From contig JBGSOE010000109.1 in the NCBI GenBank assembly GCA_041739295.1, positions 1 to 9,965 on the forward strand: a stretch of DNA of 9,965 bases, written 5' to 3'. Below, piece after piece: positions 4,679 through 9,965 of the stretch. The translations under genes and the position numbers were made by a program. Source of the DNA: JAHJQQ01 sp041739295. Its GTDB lineage: Bacteria; Pseudomonadota; Gammaproteobacteria; Thiohalobacterales; Thiohalobacteraceae. Numbering within the stretch: the stretch's first letter is position 1; every line of letters starts with the position of its first letter. A model generated the notes under the pieces. It had not been told where the DNA came from, made no database searches, and saw only the letters and a list, made by a program, of their open reading frames with translations.

Positions 4679-4837
4679 TAAAAAAATCATTTCAGCCACG
4701 GAAACACACGGAAGACACTGAAACACAGTACTTTCCTGGAGCGACTATTCACCCCCTTGCGGGTGCTGGCGGTGCCGGCGTGAAGCTCATGATCTTGTCC
4801 GTGTTTTTCCGTGTGTTTCCGTGGCAAATGCGGTTTA
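4679..4837 (+). mobile_element. MITE-like repeat, copy C (159 bp)
   Basis: It has the same ends and length as copy B. Its terminal inverted repeats are perfect over 18 bases: CCACGGAAACACACGGAA at 4696-4713 against TTCCGTGTGTTTCCGTGG at 4807-4824. Outside these, ATTTCAG and CAAAT partly continue the inversion. The middle carries CCCCCTTGCGGGTGC and differs from A and B at scattered bases, so the copies have diverged. It lies between the VOC gene and speD, and separates speD from the minus-strand genes upstream of it. Confidence 0.9.
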
Positions 4838-4858
4838 TCGGATAAATCAAATCACTGC

Positions 4859-4872
4859 CCATCCGGGGATGG
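4859..4872 (-). terminator. Weak hairpin after the VOC gene
   Basis: CCATCC (4859-4864) pairs with GGATGG (4867-4872) around GG, seven bases past the VOC stop. On the minus strand it is followed by GCAGTGATTTGATTT rather than a clean U-run, so it is a poor intrinsic terminator at best. Confidence 0.3.
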
Positions 4873-4879
4873 CGCGGGA

Positions 4880-5287
4880 TTATCCCATATTCCCCGCAAT
4901 GGGGGGATGATAAATCATCTGCACCACGGTGCCGGCCGGATCGGCGCAGTAGAAACTGCGTGCGCCGTCGCGATGGGTCTTGGCCGCCGTCTTGATGGTC
5001 ACACCCTCGGCCGCGAGGAAATCACGCCACTCATCAACCTGCTCCGGAGTTTGCAGGATAAAGCCAATGTGGTCGAGGACCTGCGCCCCGGTAGGCATGG
5101 CTCCATCCGTCCGCCGATGCAGGGCGAGATTGTCCTGGCCGGCCGTGGTCAGATAGATATTGTCGGGATCTGGATGCCATTCGATCTGCATGCCCAGCAG
5201 ATCCACATAGAAATGCAGGCTGGCCTCCAGGTCCTGTACATACAGGGCTACATGGCGCAGACCCAATGTCGAAGCGGGACGTGACAT
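4880..5287 (-). CDS. VOC (glyoxalase/dioxygenase superfamily) protein
   Basis: A 135-residue vicinal-oxygen-chelate protein with two babbab modules: residues 10-60 (LRHVALYVQDLEASLHFYVDLLGMQ) and 71-128 (LDHIGFILQTPEQVDEW, then GARSFYCADPAGTVVQMIYH). Candidate metal ligands are His12, His57 and His73. The usual final Glu is Gln123 here, so metal binding or the reaction may differ from glyoxalase I. The substrate is unknown. I chose ATG at 5287 because AGGTGA lies just upstream, overlapping the TAG stop of the preceding DUF885 gene. A GTG at 5296 directly abuts that stop but has no ribosome-binding site. The overlap suggests translation coupled to the upstream gene. Confidence 0.85.
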   Translation of the reverse strand: MSRPASTLGLRHVALYVQDLEASLHFYVDLLGMQIEWHPDPDNIYLTTAGQDNLALHRRTDGAMPTGAQVLDHIGFILQTPEQVDEWRDFLAAEGVTIKTAAKTHRDGARSFYCADPAGTVVQMIYHPPIAGNMG

Positions 5288-5296
5288 AGTGCTCAC

Positions 5297-6970
5297 CTAA
5301 TCAACAGTATCAAAGACGGCGGATTCTACCGCTAGATCGAGCTCCCTGCCGAATGACCGCGTCAGCACCCAGGGCAAACCCACCGATCCGACCGCCAATA
5401 GCTGGTCATGAAAGTCTTTAAGTGACATCCGTTCCGGCACCAGCCGTGACCGCGCCTCCGTGAGCAATGCCCAACCCGTGGCGTAACCCATCGGCACGGC
5501 TGGCGCGCGCGTATACCAGGCGAGATCGGCCAGCGCCTGGGCACGCGGGAAACCCAGTGCGGACTGCATGCGGTCAGCGGCCGCCGCAATACTCAGACTG
5601 CGGGTCTGTAACTCGACATCCAACTGCACCCGCAGTGCACGCCATAGGCGATCACGCAACAGAATGAAACGCTGCTCGGGGCGCGCCAGAAAGCCCTGCT
5701 CATGCATCAGCTGTTCGCAATACAGCGCCCAGCCTTCGTAAAGTGTGGCCGAACTGTTGACCAGACGCGACAGACTGCGTGCCTGCGGATTCAGATTGGC
5801 GGTAACGAATTGCAGGTGATGTCCCGGCCAGGCCTCGTGGACGCAGGTATGCATCAGCCCCGGCGTATTGTGCTCGGCCAGTGCCGCTGCATCGGTCGGC
5901 GGGGTCACGTAGTAGTAGCCGTGCTGCTCGGGATCATCGACCGGAGGCGACCGATAGGCGGCGAAGGGGATCTGGTGGCGCAAAAACACCGGCGTCTCAA
6001 CCACCTCCAGCCGCTCAGGTGCAGGCAGACTTACCAGATCATGCTCAACCAGAAATGCCTGAGCAGCCAACATCTGCGCCCGATACTCTCCCAGCAGCTG
6101 CGCTGGCTCGACATGTTCCTGACAGATCTGCACCCAGAGCGCATCGGCATCTCCGTCGGGCCGCAACTCGCGGGTCACGGCCTGCAGTTCGCGCTGCGTC
6201 TGATCATACAGCCGCACGCCAAAGGCATGCAGACGATCAGCATCTATATCCAGACCATGTCGCACGCGCAAAATGCGTTCGAACTGTTCCCGACCGCAGG
6301 CAAAATCACCACTGGCGTGCGGACCTATCTCACTCTCCAGAAAATGTCCGAAATCTTCTACGGCATGTACCGCCCGCTCCAGCGACTCCTGAAATTGAGA
6401 TGATCTCCCGAATGCCTGGATGACGCGCGGGTGTTGTCTAAGATCACGCAGATACCCCACACCCTCCACCACCGAAGCCAACGCCGACTCCAACCAACCG
6501 ATCGGCACCAATTCGGGCATATCCAGCAGATGTACGCGCGCACCACGAAGATATCCAGGTATCTGCGTCAGCCTGGATAGAAAAGCACCCGCGAAATCGG
6601 CTACCGGCAGAACGGTCAATTGATAGAGGGCATTGATTGGCAAATAGCGGACCGGATCGCGGCGACGCCAGTCGCGTTCTAGTAGGTCGTGATGTTCAAT
6701 CTGTGCCTGACCCGCGAGTATCTTCGCATCCAAGCGCCGATCCGGATCCAAGGCATCCAAATCGAACCCGTCCAATTCGGCCAACAGCTTTTCCTGGATC
6801 GCTGCCTGCGCACCCAGCTCATCGTCACCATAGGGACGCAGCAAACCAGCATAACCAGAGATTCCAAGATCAACGGCAGTCTCGGGATGGAAACGGAACC
6901 AGGCTTGATAGTAGTCAGCCACCAGTGAATCGAAGGCTGCCGAGGGTGGTATGTGCTGCGTCTGAGTCAC
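5297..6970 (-). CDS. DUF885 family putative metallopeptidase
   Basis: A 557-residue DUF885 protein. The family hallmark HEAWPGHHLQ at residues 378-387 (His378, Glu379, His384) and the later YEGWALYCEQ (Glu412) fit a zinc site of the HExxxGH...E kind. The block GYYYVTPPTD at 351-360 is also typical. Members are inferred peptidases of unknown substrate. I see no signal peptide, so it is probably cytoplasmic, unlike many exported relatives. The start is GTG at 6970, three bases after the yhfA-like stop. No earlier start is possible without overlap, and the next Met is at residue 151. Its stop overlaps the ribosome-binding site of the VOC gene. Long open frames on the opposite strand here are coding shadows. 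Confidence 0.88.
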   Translation of the reverse strand: MTQTQHIPPSAAFDSLVADYYQAWFRFHPETAVDLGISGYAGLLRPYGDDELGAQAAIQEKLLAELDGFDLDALDPDRRLDAKILAGQAQIEHHDLLERDWRRRDPVRYLPINALYQLTVLPVADFAGAFLSRLTQIPGYLRGARVHLLDMPELVPIGWLESALASVVEGVGYLRDLRQHPRVIQAFGRSSQFQESLERAVHAVEDFGHFLESEIGPHASGDFACGREQFERILRVRHGLDIDADRLHAFGVRLYDQTQRELQAVTRELRPDGDADALWVQICQEHVEPAQLLGEYRAQMLAAQAFLVEHDLVSLPAPERLEVVETPVFLRHQIPFAAYRSPPVDDPEQHGYYYVTPPTDAAALAEHNTPGLMHTCVHEAWPGHHLQFVTANLNPQARSLSRLVNSSATLYEGWALYCEQLMHEQGFLARPEQRFILLRDRLWRALRVQLDVELQTRSLSIAAAADRMQSALGFPRAQALADLAWYTRAPAVPMGYATGWALLTEARSRLVPERMSLKDFHDQLLAVGSVGLPWVLTRSFGRELDLAVESAVFDTVD

Positions 6971-6973
6971 CGA

Positions 6974-7393
6974 TCAGGGCGCCTCGACAACCTCGTAATC
7001 ATGGGTAATCACAGCGGCCTTACCGAGCATGATGGATGCCGAGCAGTATTTCTCGGCCGATAGCTTTACCGCACGCTCCACCTGTTTCTCAGGTAGTGCG
7101 CGACCGGTAACGATGAAATGCACATGGATCTTGGTGAACACCTTGGGGGCTTCTTCAGACCGCTCGGCCTCGATCTCGACAACGCAGTCCGACACCGGCT
7201 GACGCGCACGCTTCAGAATGTAGACGACATCAAATGCCGTGCAACCGCCCATACCAAGCAGCAGCATTTCCATCGGGCGCACGCCAAGATTACGTCCACC
7301 ACTCTCTGGAGGGCCATCCATGACCACGGCGTGGCCGCTGGCGGATTCGCCGATAAAAGTGGCATCTTGCACCCATTTCACCCGCGCCTTCAT
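6974..7393 (-). CDS. yhfA: OsmC family protein, YhfA-like
   Basis: A 139-residue OsmC/Ohr-superfamily protein, close in length and sequence to E. coli YhfA (start MKARVKWVQDATFIGESASGH; EEAPKVFTKIHVHFIVTGR; LSAEKYCSASIML). The two conserved cysteines are Cys51 (GMGGC) and Cys117 (KYCS), the pair that in OsmC and Ohr reduces organic peroxides. YhfA itself has no firmly established substrate. I chose ATG at 7393 over the upstream ATG at 7411 because GGAG lies six bases upstream and the family starts there. It diverges from crp, as yhfA does in E. coli, and begins an apparent operon with the DUF885 and VOC genes. Confidence 0.92.
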   Translation of the reverse strand: MKARVKWVQDATFIGESASGHAVVMDGPPESGGRNLGVRPMEMLLLGMGGCTAFDVVYILKRARQPVSDCVVEIEAERSEEAPKVFTKIHVHFIVTGRALPEKQVERAVKLSAEKYCSASIMLGKAAVITHDYEVVEAP

Positions 7394-7448
7394 GACGTTC
7401 TCCATGCACATTGGATTTGTGCGAAGCCTATCACAGTCCCCACCTTCC

Positions 7449-7476
7449 CTGGACCCTGAACCCTGGACCCTGAGCC
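7449..7476 (+). repeat. Diverged heptad array in the crp-yhfA promoter region
   Basis: Four 7-mers in a row: CTGGACC, CTGAACC, CTGGACC, CTGAGCC. The period is the same as in the TAGAACC arrays, with TAG replaced by TGG or TGA. It ends five bases before the crp -10 candidate, so it occupies the place of the crp -35 region and of the upstream part of the yhfA leader. Here it is a single array without a visible inverted partner. Confidence 0.75.
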
Positions 7477-7481
7477 GGTGT

Positions 7482-7515
7482 TATAGTATGTACTGAAGTG
7501 GCACCCAGTGGTGCC
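7482..7515 (+). promoter_or_regulatory. crp -10 element and leader palindrome
   Basis: TATAGT (7482-7487) is a good -10 match, 43 bases upstream of the crp ATG. No consensus -35 lies 17 bases upstream, where the heptad array is, so transcription may need an activator. Downstream, GGCACC (7500-7505) and GGTGCC (7510-7515) form a perfect palindrome around CAGT. It could be an operator or an RNA hairpin in the crp leader, about 15 bases before the start codon. Confidence 0.45.
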
Positions 7516-7529
7516 GATACAGGATCACT

Positions 7530-8171
7530 ATGGCGACGATTACCCCACAGAAAGCCACCGGCAACCCGTCGATCGACAAGTTTCTGGAACATTGTCATCG
7601 GCGGCGCTACCCCTCCAAGAGCGTCATCATCTATGCAGGTGATGCCCCCGATGTGCTGTATTACATCGTCGAGGGCTCTGTCACGGTGCTCATCGAAGAT
7701 GAGGATGGTCACGAAATCGTACTGGCTTACCTTAACAAGGGCGATTTCTTCGGTGAGATGGGCTTGTTCGGTGAGAGCAGCAAACGCAGCGCCTGGGTAC
7801 GCACCCGTTCCGAGTGCGAACTCGGTGAAATCAGTTACAGCCGCTTCCGTCAGATCGCCGAGGAAGATCCCGGCATCCTTTTCGCATTGTCCTCGCAAAT
7901 GGCAGCACGCCTGCGCACCACCAGCCGCAAGGTCTCAGACTTGGCCTTCGTGGACGTTACCGGTCGCGTCGCACGCACCCTGCTGGACCTGTGCAAACAA
8001 CCCGACGCCATGACCCACCCCGACGGCATGCAGATCCGCGTCACCCGTCAGGAGATCGGCCGCATTGTCGGTTGCTCACGTGAAATGGTCGGGCGCGTCT
8101 TGAAGAGCCTTGAAGAACAGGAGCTAATCAGCGCCAAGGGTAAGACCATTGTGGTGTTCGGTACGCGCTGA
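7530..8171 (+). CDS. crp: cAMP receptor protein (Vfr/Crp family regulator)
   Basis: A 213-residue global transcription regulator, very close to Pseudomonas Vfr (CHRRRYPSKSVIIYAGD; FLEHCHRRR; C-terminal GKTIVVFGTR). The N-terminal cyclic-nucleotide domain retains GEMG at 75-78, Arg86-Ser87 and Thr131-Ser132 in the C helix, the cAMP contacts of E. coli Crp, so cAMP binding is expected. The winged helix-turn-helix RQEIGRIVGCSREMVGRVLK at 173-192 keeps the DNA-contacting Arg184, Glu185 and Arg189. The ATG at 7530 has AGGA a few bases upstream. It diverges from the yhfA-like gene and converges on trpC. vfr would be an equally fair name. Confidence 0.95.
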   Translation: MATITPQKATGNPSIDKFLEHCHRRRYPSKSVIIYAGDAPDVLYYIVEGSVTVLIEDEDGHEIVLAYLNKGDFFGEMGLFGESSKRSAWVRTRSECELGEISYSRFRQIAEEDPGILFALSSQMAARLRTTSRKVSDLAFVDVTGRVARTLLDLCKQPDAMTHPDGMQIRVTRQEIGRIVGCSREMVGRVLKSLEEQELISAKGKTIVVFGTR

Positions 8172-8175
8172 GTTT

Positions 8176-8204
8176 CTTGTCTCGCGCCGAGACACAAAGA
8201 CAAG
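8176..8204 (+). other. Overlapping stem-loops just after crp
   Basis: GTCTCG (8179-8184)/CGAGAC (8188-8193) is a perfect six-base stem with a three-base loop. CTTGTCT (8176-8182)/AGACAAG (8198-8204) is an alternative stem that excludes it. They begin five bases after the crp stop. Without a U-run a terminator function is only possible, not shown. Confidence 0.35.
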
Positions 8205-8225
8205 CCAGATACACCGCCGTGGTGA

Positions 8226-8362
8226 GGACAGATCTTTAGCTTTGTCCCGTTGTGGTTCCACTCAACCAAGCGGAGCCACCCAACAACCCGCCGTCACGCT
8301 TCCTCAGCGGCTTCGTTCATCCGCGTGGTACGCACGACGAGGACAGAGCTAAAGATCTGTCC
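8226..8362. repeat. 137-bp element with 22-bp inverted ends between crp and trpC
   Basis: The left arm (8226-8247, beginning GGACAGATCTTTAGCT) and the right arm (8341-8362) are inverted copies differing at one of 22 bases. Each arm is also partly palindromic (GGACA...TGTCC). The interior has another stem, GTGGTTCC/GGAGCCAC, at about 8252-8279. No transposase is present. From memory, GGGACAGAT...-type arms flank REP-associated (IS200-like) transposase genes in some gammaproteobacteria, so this may be a derivative that has lost its gene. The link is inference. The stretch 8172-8379 holds no other gene. Confidence 0.7.
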
Positions 8363-8373
8363 CCACGTCTGCG

Positions 8374-8408
8374 TAGACCCTAGCACCTAGCACCTAGACC
8401 CTCGCCCC
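8374..8408 (+). repeat. Heptad array covering the 3' end of trpC
   Basis: Five 7-mers on the plus strand: TAGACCC, TAGCACC, TAGCACC, TAGACCC, TCGCCCC. The array runs into the trpC reading frame (minus strand), where it encodes the last nine residues and provides the TAG stop at 8382-8380. It has no visible inverted partner nearby. Confidence 0.85.
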
Positions 8409-9207
8409 TGAATTCGAATAACTCCGCCAACCGCTGCCCCGGATCATCCGCCCGCATAAAGGCCTCACCGACCAGGAACGCATTCACCTGATGTTGGCGC
8501 ATCAGGGCAACGTCTGCCGGTGTGAGAATACCGCTCTCTGTCACAATCAAGCGGTCATCCGGAATCCGCCCAAGTAAATCCAACGTTGTTTCCAATCGCG
8601 TCTCAAAGGTACGCAAACTGCGGTTATTGATGCCGATCATGCGGCAAGGCAATTTGAGCGCGCGCTCCAGTTCTTCGGCATCGTGCACCTCGACCAATAC
8701 ATCCATGCCCAACTCATGTGCCAAGTTCGCCAACTCGGCCATCTGCGTATCGCTCAGGGCAGCAACGATCAACAGGATGCAATCGGCACCGATCGCGCGC
8801 GCCTCATAGACCTGATACGGATCAATCATGAAATCCTTACGCAACACCGGCAGCGTACAGGCTGCACGCGCCTGCTGGAGATAGGCATCAGCACCCTGGA
8901 AGAAATCAATATCGGTCAGTACCGACAAGCATGCAGCTCCGCCTGCCGCATAACTTCTGGCGATGGCCGGCGGATCGAAATCCTCGCGCAGCACACCTTT
9001 GCTCGGAGAAGCCTTTTTTATTTCCGCAATTACACCGGCCTGTCCTGCCGTGATGCGCCGCATCAGTGCTGCAATAAATCCGCGCGGCGCATCCGCTGTT
9101 GCGGCTGACTGTCGAATCTCACTCAGCGACATGCGCGCTGCGCAGGCAGCAACCTCTTCTGCCTTGCGTGCGAGAATTTTCTGGAGGATATCAGGAACGC
9201 CGGTCAT
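8380..9207 (-). CDS. trpC: Indole-3-glycerol phosphate synthase
   Basis: A 275-residue TIM-barrel enzyme of tryptophan synthesis that closes carboxyphenylaminodeoxyribulose phosphate to indole-3-glycerol phosphate. Family blocks and likely catalytic residues are present: Glu62 and Lys64 (VIAEIKKASPSKG), Lys124 (LRKDFMID), Glu173 (VEVHD), GINNRSL at 192-198, Glu224 (VTESGI) and FLVGEAFMR at 244-252. It is not fused to TrpF. The ATG at 9207 gives the usual start and has only a weak Shine-Dalgarno. The conserved fold ends around LAELFEF. The tail RGEGLGARC at 267-275 and the TAG stop are encoded by the heptad array, so the original C-terminus was probably altered. It is downstream of trpD on the same strand, 153 bases away. 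Confidence 0.96.
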   Translation of the reverse strand: MTGVPDILQKILARKAEEVAACAARMSLSEIRQSAATADAPRGFIAALMRRITAGQAGVIAEIKKASPSKGVLREDFDPPAIARSYAAGGAACLSVLTDIDFFQGADAYLQQARAACTLPVLRKDFMIDPYQVYEARAIGADCILLIVAALSDTQMAELANLAHELGMDVLVEVHDAEELERALKLPCRMIGINNRSLRTFETRLETTLDLLGRIPDDRLIVTESGILTPADVALMRQHQVNAFLVGEAFMRADDPGQRLAELFEFRGEGLGARC

Positions 9208-9293
9208 GGCTCATAGTCTTCAAGAAAATTAATCAGTTTCATCGACCCATACACACAGACAGTAATTCTGCCCTGCTGAATGGAACTACTGCT

Positions 9294-9329
9294 GTTCCGT
9301 CATTCTGGCGAAGGCTAAAATGACGGAAC
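9294..9329. repeat. Palindromic repeat between trpD and trpC
   Basis: GTTCCGTCATT (9294-9304) and AATGACGGAAC (9319-9329) are perfect inverted arms of 11 bases around CTGGCGAAGGCTAA. From memory it belongs to the common type of intergenic palindrome CGTCATTC..GCGAA..GAATGACG. The rest of the gap, 9208-9360, is A/T-rich and has no gene. The stem may modulate read-through or message stability between trpD and trpC. Confidence 0.7.
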
Positions 9330-9360
9330 GCTAATTCATTGGTGATTTAAAAAACTTACA

Positions 9361-9965
9361 CTAACAACTGTTACTGACCTGCACTAATGCCGCGAGTTTT
9401 TCCTGCGCAGCACCGCTATCAATAACCTTGGCGGCCAGCGCGACCCCCGCCGCCAGCGAATCGACTAGATCGGCAGCATAAATGGCCGCACCTGCGTTCA
9501 GCATCACGATATCCCGCGCCGGCCCCAGCTTGCCGGCCAGCAGATTGCGGATTACCGCCAGGCTTCCCTTTGCATCGGCCACTTTAATCGCAGCCAGGTC
9601 GCCGCGCGCCAGTCCAAAATCTTCCGGCGCAATCTGATAAGTAGTGATTGAGCCATTCTTCAATTCGGCCACATCGGTAGCCGCGGCAATGCTGATCTCG
9701 TCCATACCATCCTGCGCATTTACCACCAGCGCATGCGTGCTGCCGAGCTGCTTGAGCACCTCCGCGAGCGGTTGCACCCAGTCTTTACTGAATACACCCA
9801 ACACCTGATGTGGCGCGCCGGCAGGATTGGTGAGCGGCCCGAGCAGATTGAACAGAGTCCGCACACCCATCTCCTTGCGCGGACCAATGGCATGCTTCAT
9901 GGCGCTGTGATGCATGGGCGCGAACATGAAACCGACACCAACTTCGTCGATACACTTACGCACCT
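9361..9965 (-). CDS. trpD: Anthranilate phosphoribosyltransferase (5' end outside window)
   Basis: The last 200 or so residues of TrpD, which transfers phosphoribose from PRPP to anthranilate in tryptophan synthesis. The visible part begins VRKCIDEVGVGFMFAP; the family is about 340 residues, so roughly the first 40% lies beyond base 9965. The anthranilate-site block HAIGPRKEMGVRTLFNLLGP and the metal-binding DGMDEIS motif are intact. The start GTG at 9963 is an internal codon, not the true start. It precedes trpC on the same strand and is presumably in one operon with it, and probably with trpG outside the window. The stop is TAG at 9363-9361. Confidence 0.97.
   Translation of the reverse strand, partial: VRKCIDEVGVGFMFAPMHHSAMKHAIGPRKEMGVRTLFNLLGPLTNPAGAPHQVLGVFSKDWVQPLAEVLKQLGSTHALVVNAQDGMDEISIAAATDVAELKNGSITTYQIAPEDFGLARGDLAAIKVADAKGSLAVIRNLLAGKLGPARDIVMLNAGAAIYAADLVDSLAAGVALAAKVIDSGAAQEKLAALVQVSNSC

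Noticed and set aside
5702..6423. Long open frames on the plus strand opposite the DUF885 gene
   Set aside because: They are antisense shadows of a well-supported gene with recognisable motifs, and have no family features.
7418..7435. TGTGC-N8-TCACA upstream of yhfA as a Crp site
   Set aside because: The spacer is eight instead of six and the left half-site is imperfect, so it is not a convincing Crp box.
7449..7476. Heptad arrays as a CRISPR or telomere-like repeat
   Set aside because: The units are 7 bp with no spacers and only four or five copies, and no cas gene is present.

Overview
The window looks like chromosomal DNA of a gammaproteobacterium. The evidence is the set of protein families: a Vfr/Crp regulator almost identical in key motifs to Pseudomonas Vfr, an E. 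coli-type SpeD, a YhfA-like OsmC protein, a Coq7-type ubiquinone hydroxylase, and a stand-alone TrpD followed by TrpC. From memory, the order trpD-trpC, vfr/crp, osmC-like, speD, coq7 is also seen in Pseudomonas. I cannot name the genus.

Layout, left to right. A perfect inverted repeat (1-68) is followed by a terminator and tRNA-Gln(CTG) on the minus strand. Next is a small four-helix-bundle (S23/IVP-like) gene bracketed by inverted arrays of a 7-bp repeat (TAGAACC-like). Then comes the minus-strand rplM-rpsI ribosomal operon with its promoter. From about 1620 to 2700 there is no protein gene, only nested repeats, hairpins and one strong small-RNA candidate on the minus strand (about 2029-2129). 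A [2Fe-2S] ferredoxin (minus) and coq7 (plus) diverge from 3010-3084. coq7 converges on speD (minus), with a hairpin of heptad arrays between them. An apparent minus-strand operon follows: yhfA-like, then DUF885, then a VOC protein, with a 159-bp repeat between the VOC gene and speD. crp/vfr (plus) diverges from yhfA and converges on trpC. trpC and the 3' part of trpD (cut by the window edge) finish the window on the minus strand.

The protein genes are ordinary housekeeping functions: translation, tryptophan, polyamine and ubiquinone synthesis, and cAMP-type regulation. The interest lies between them. Most of the longer intergenic gaps hold a short mobile-looking repeat. There are three copies of a 149-159 bp MITE-like element with terminal inverted repeats, five sites of the heptad arrays, and several REP-like palindromes. 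The heptad arrays also enter coding sequence: they encode the last residues and the stop codon of both trpC and the four-helix-bundle gene.

Two observations deserve most attention. The first is a minus-strand small RNA with a perfect TTGACA -35, a U7 terminator and three CCUCC anti-Shine-Dalgarno motifs, one of them in the terminator loop. The second is the heptad-bounded four-helix-bundle cassette, which has an apparent internally deleted derivative between coq7 and speD.
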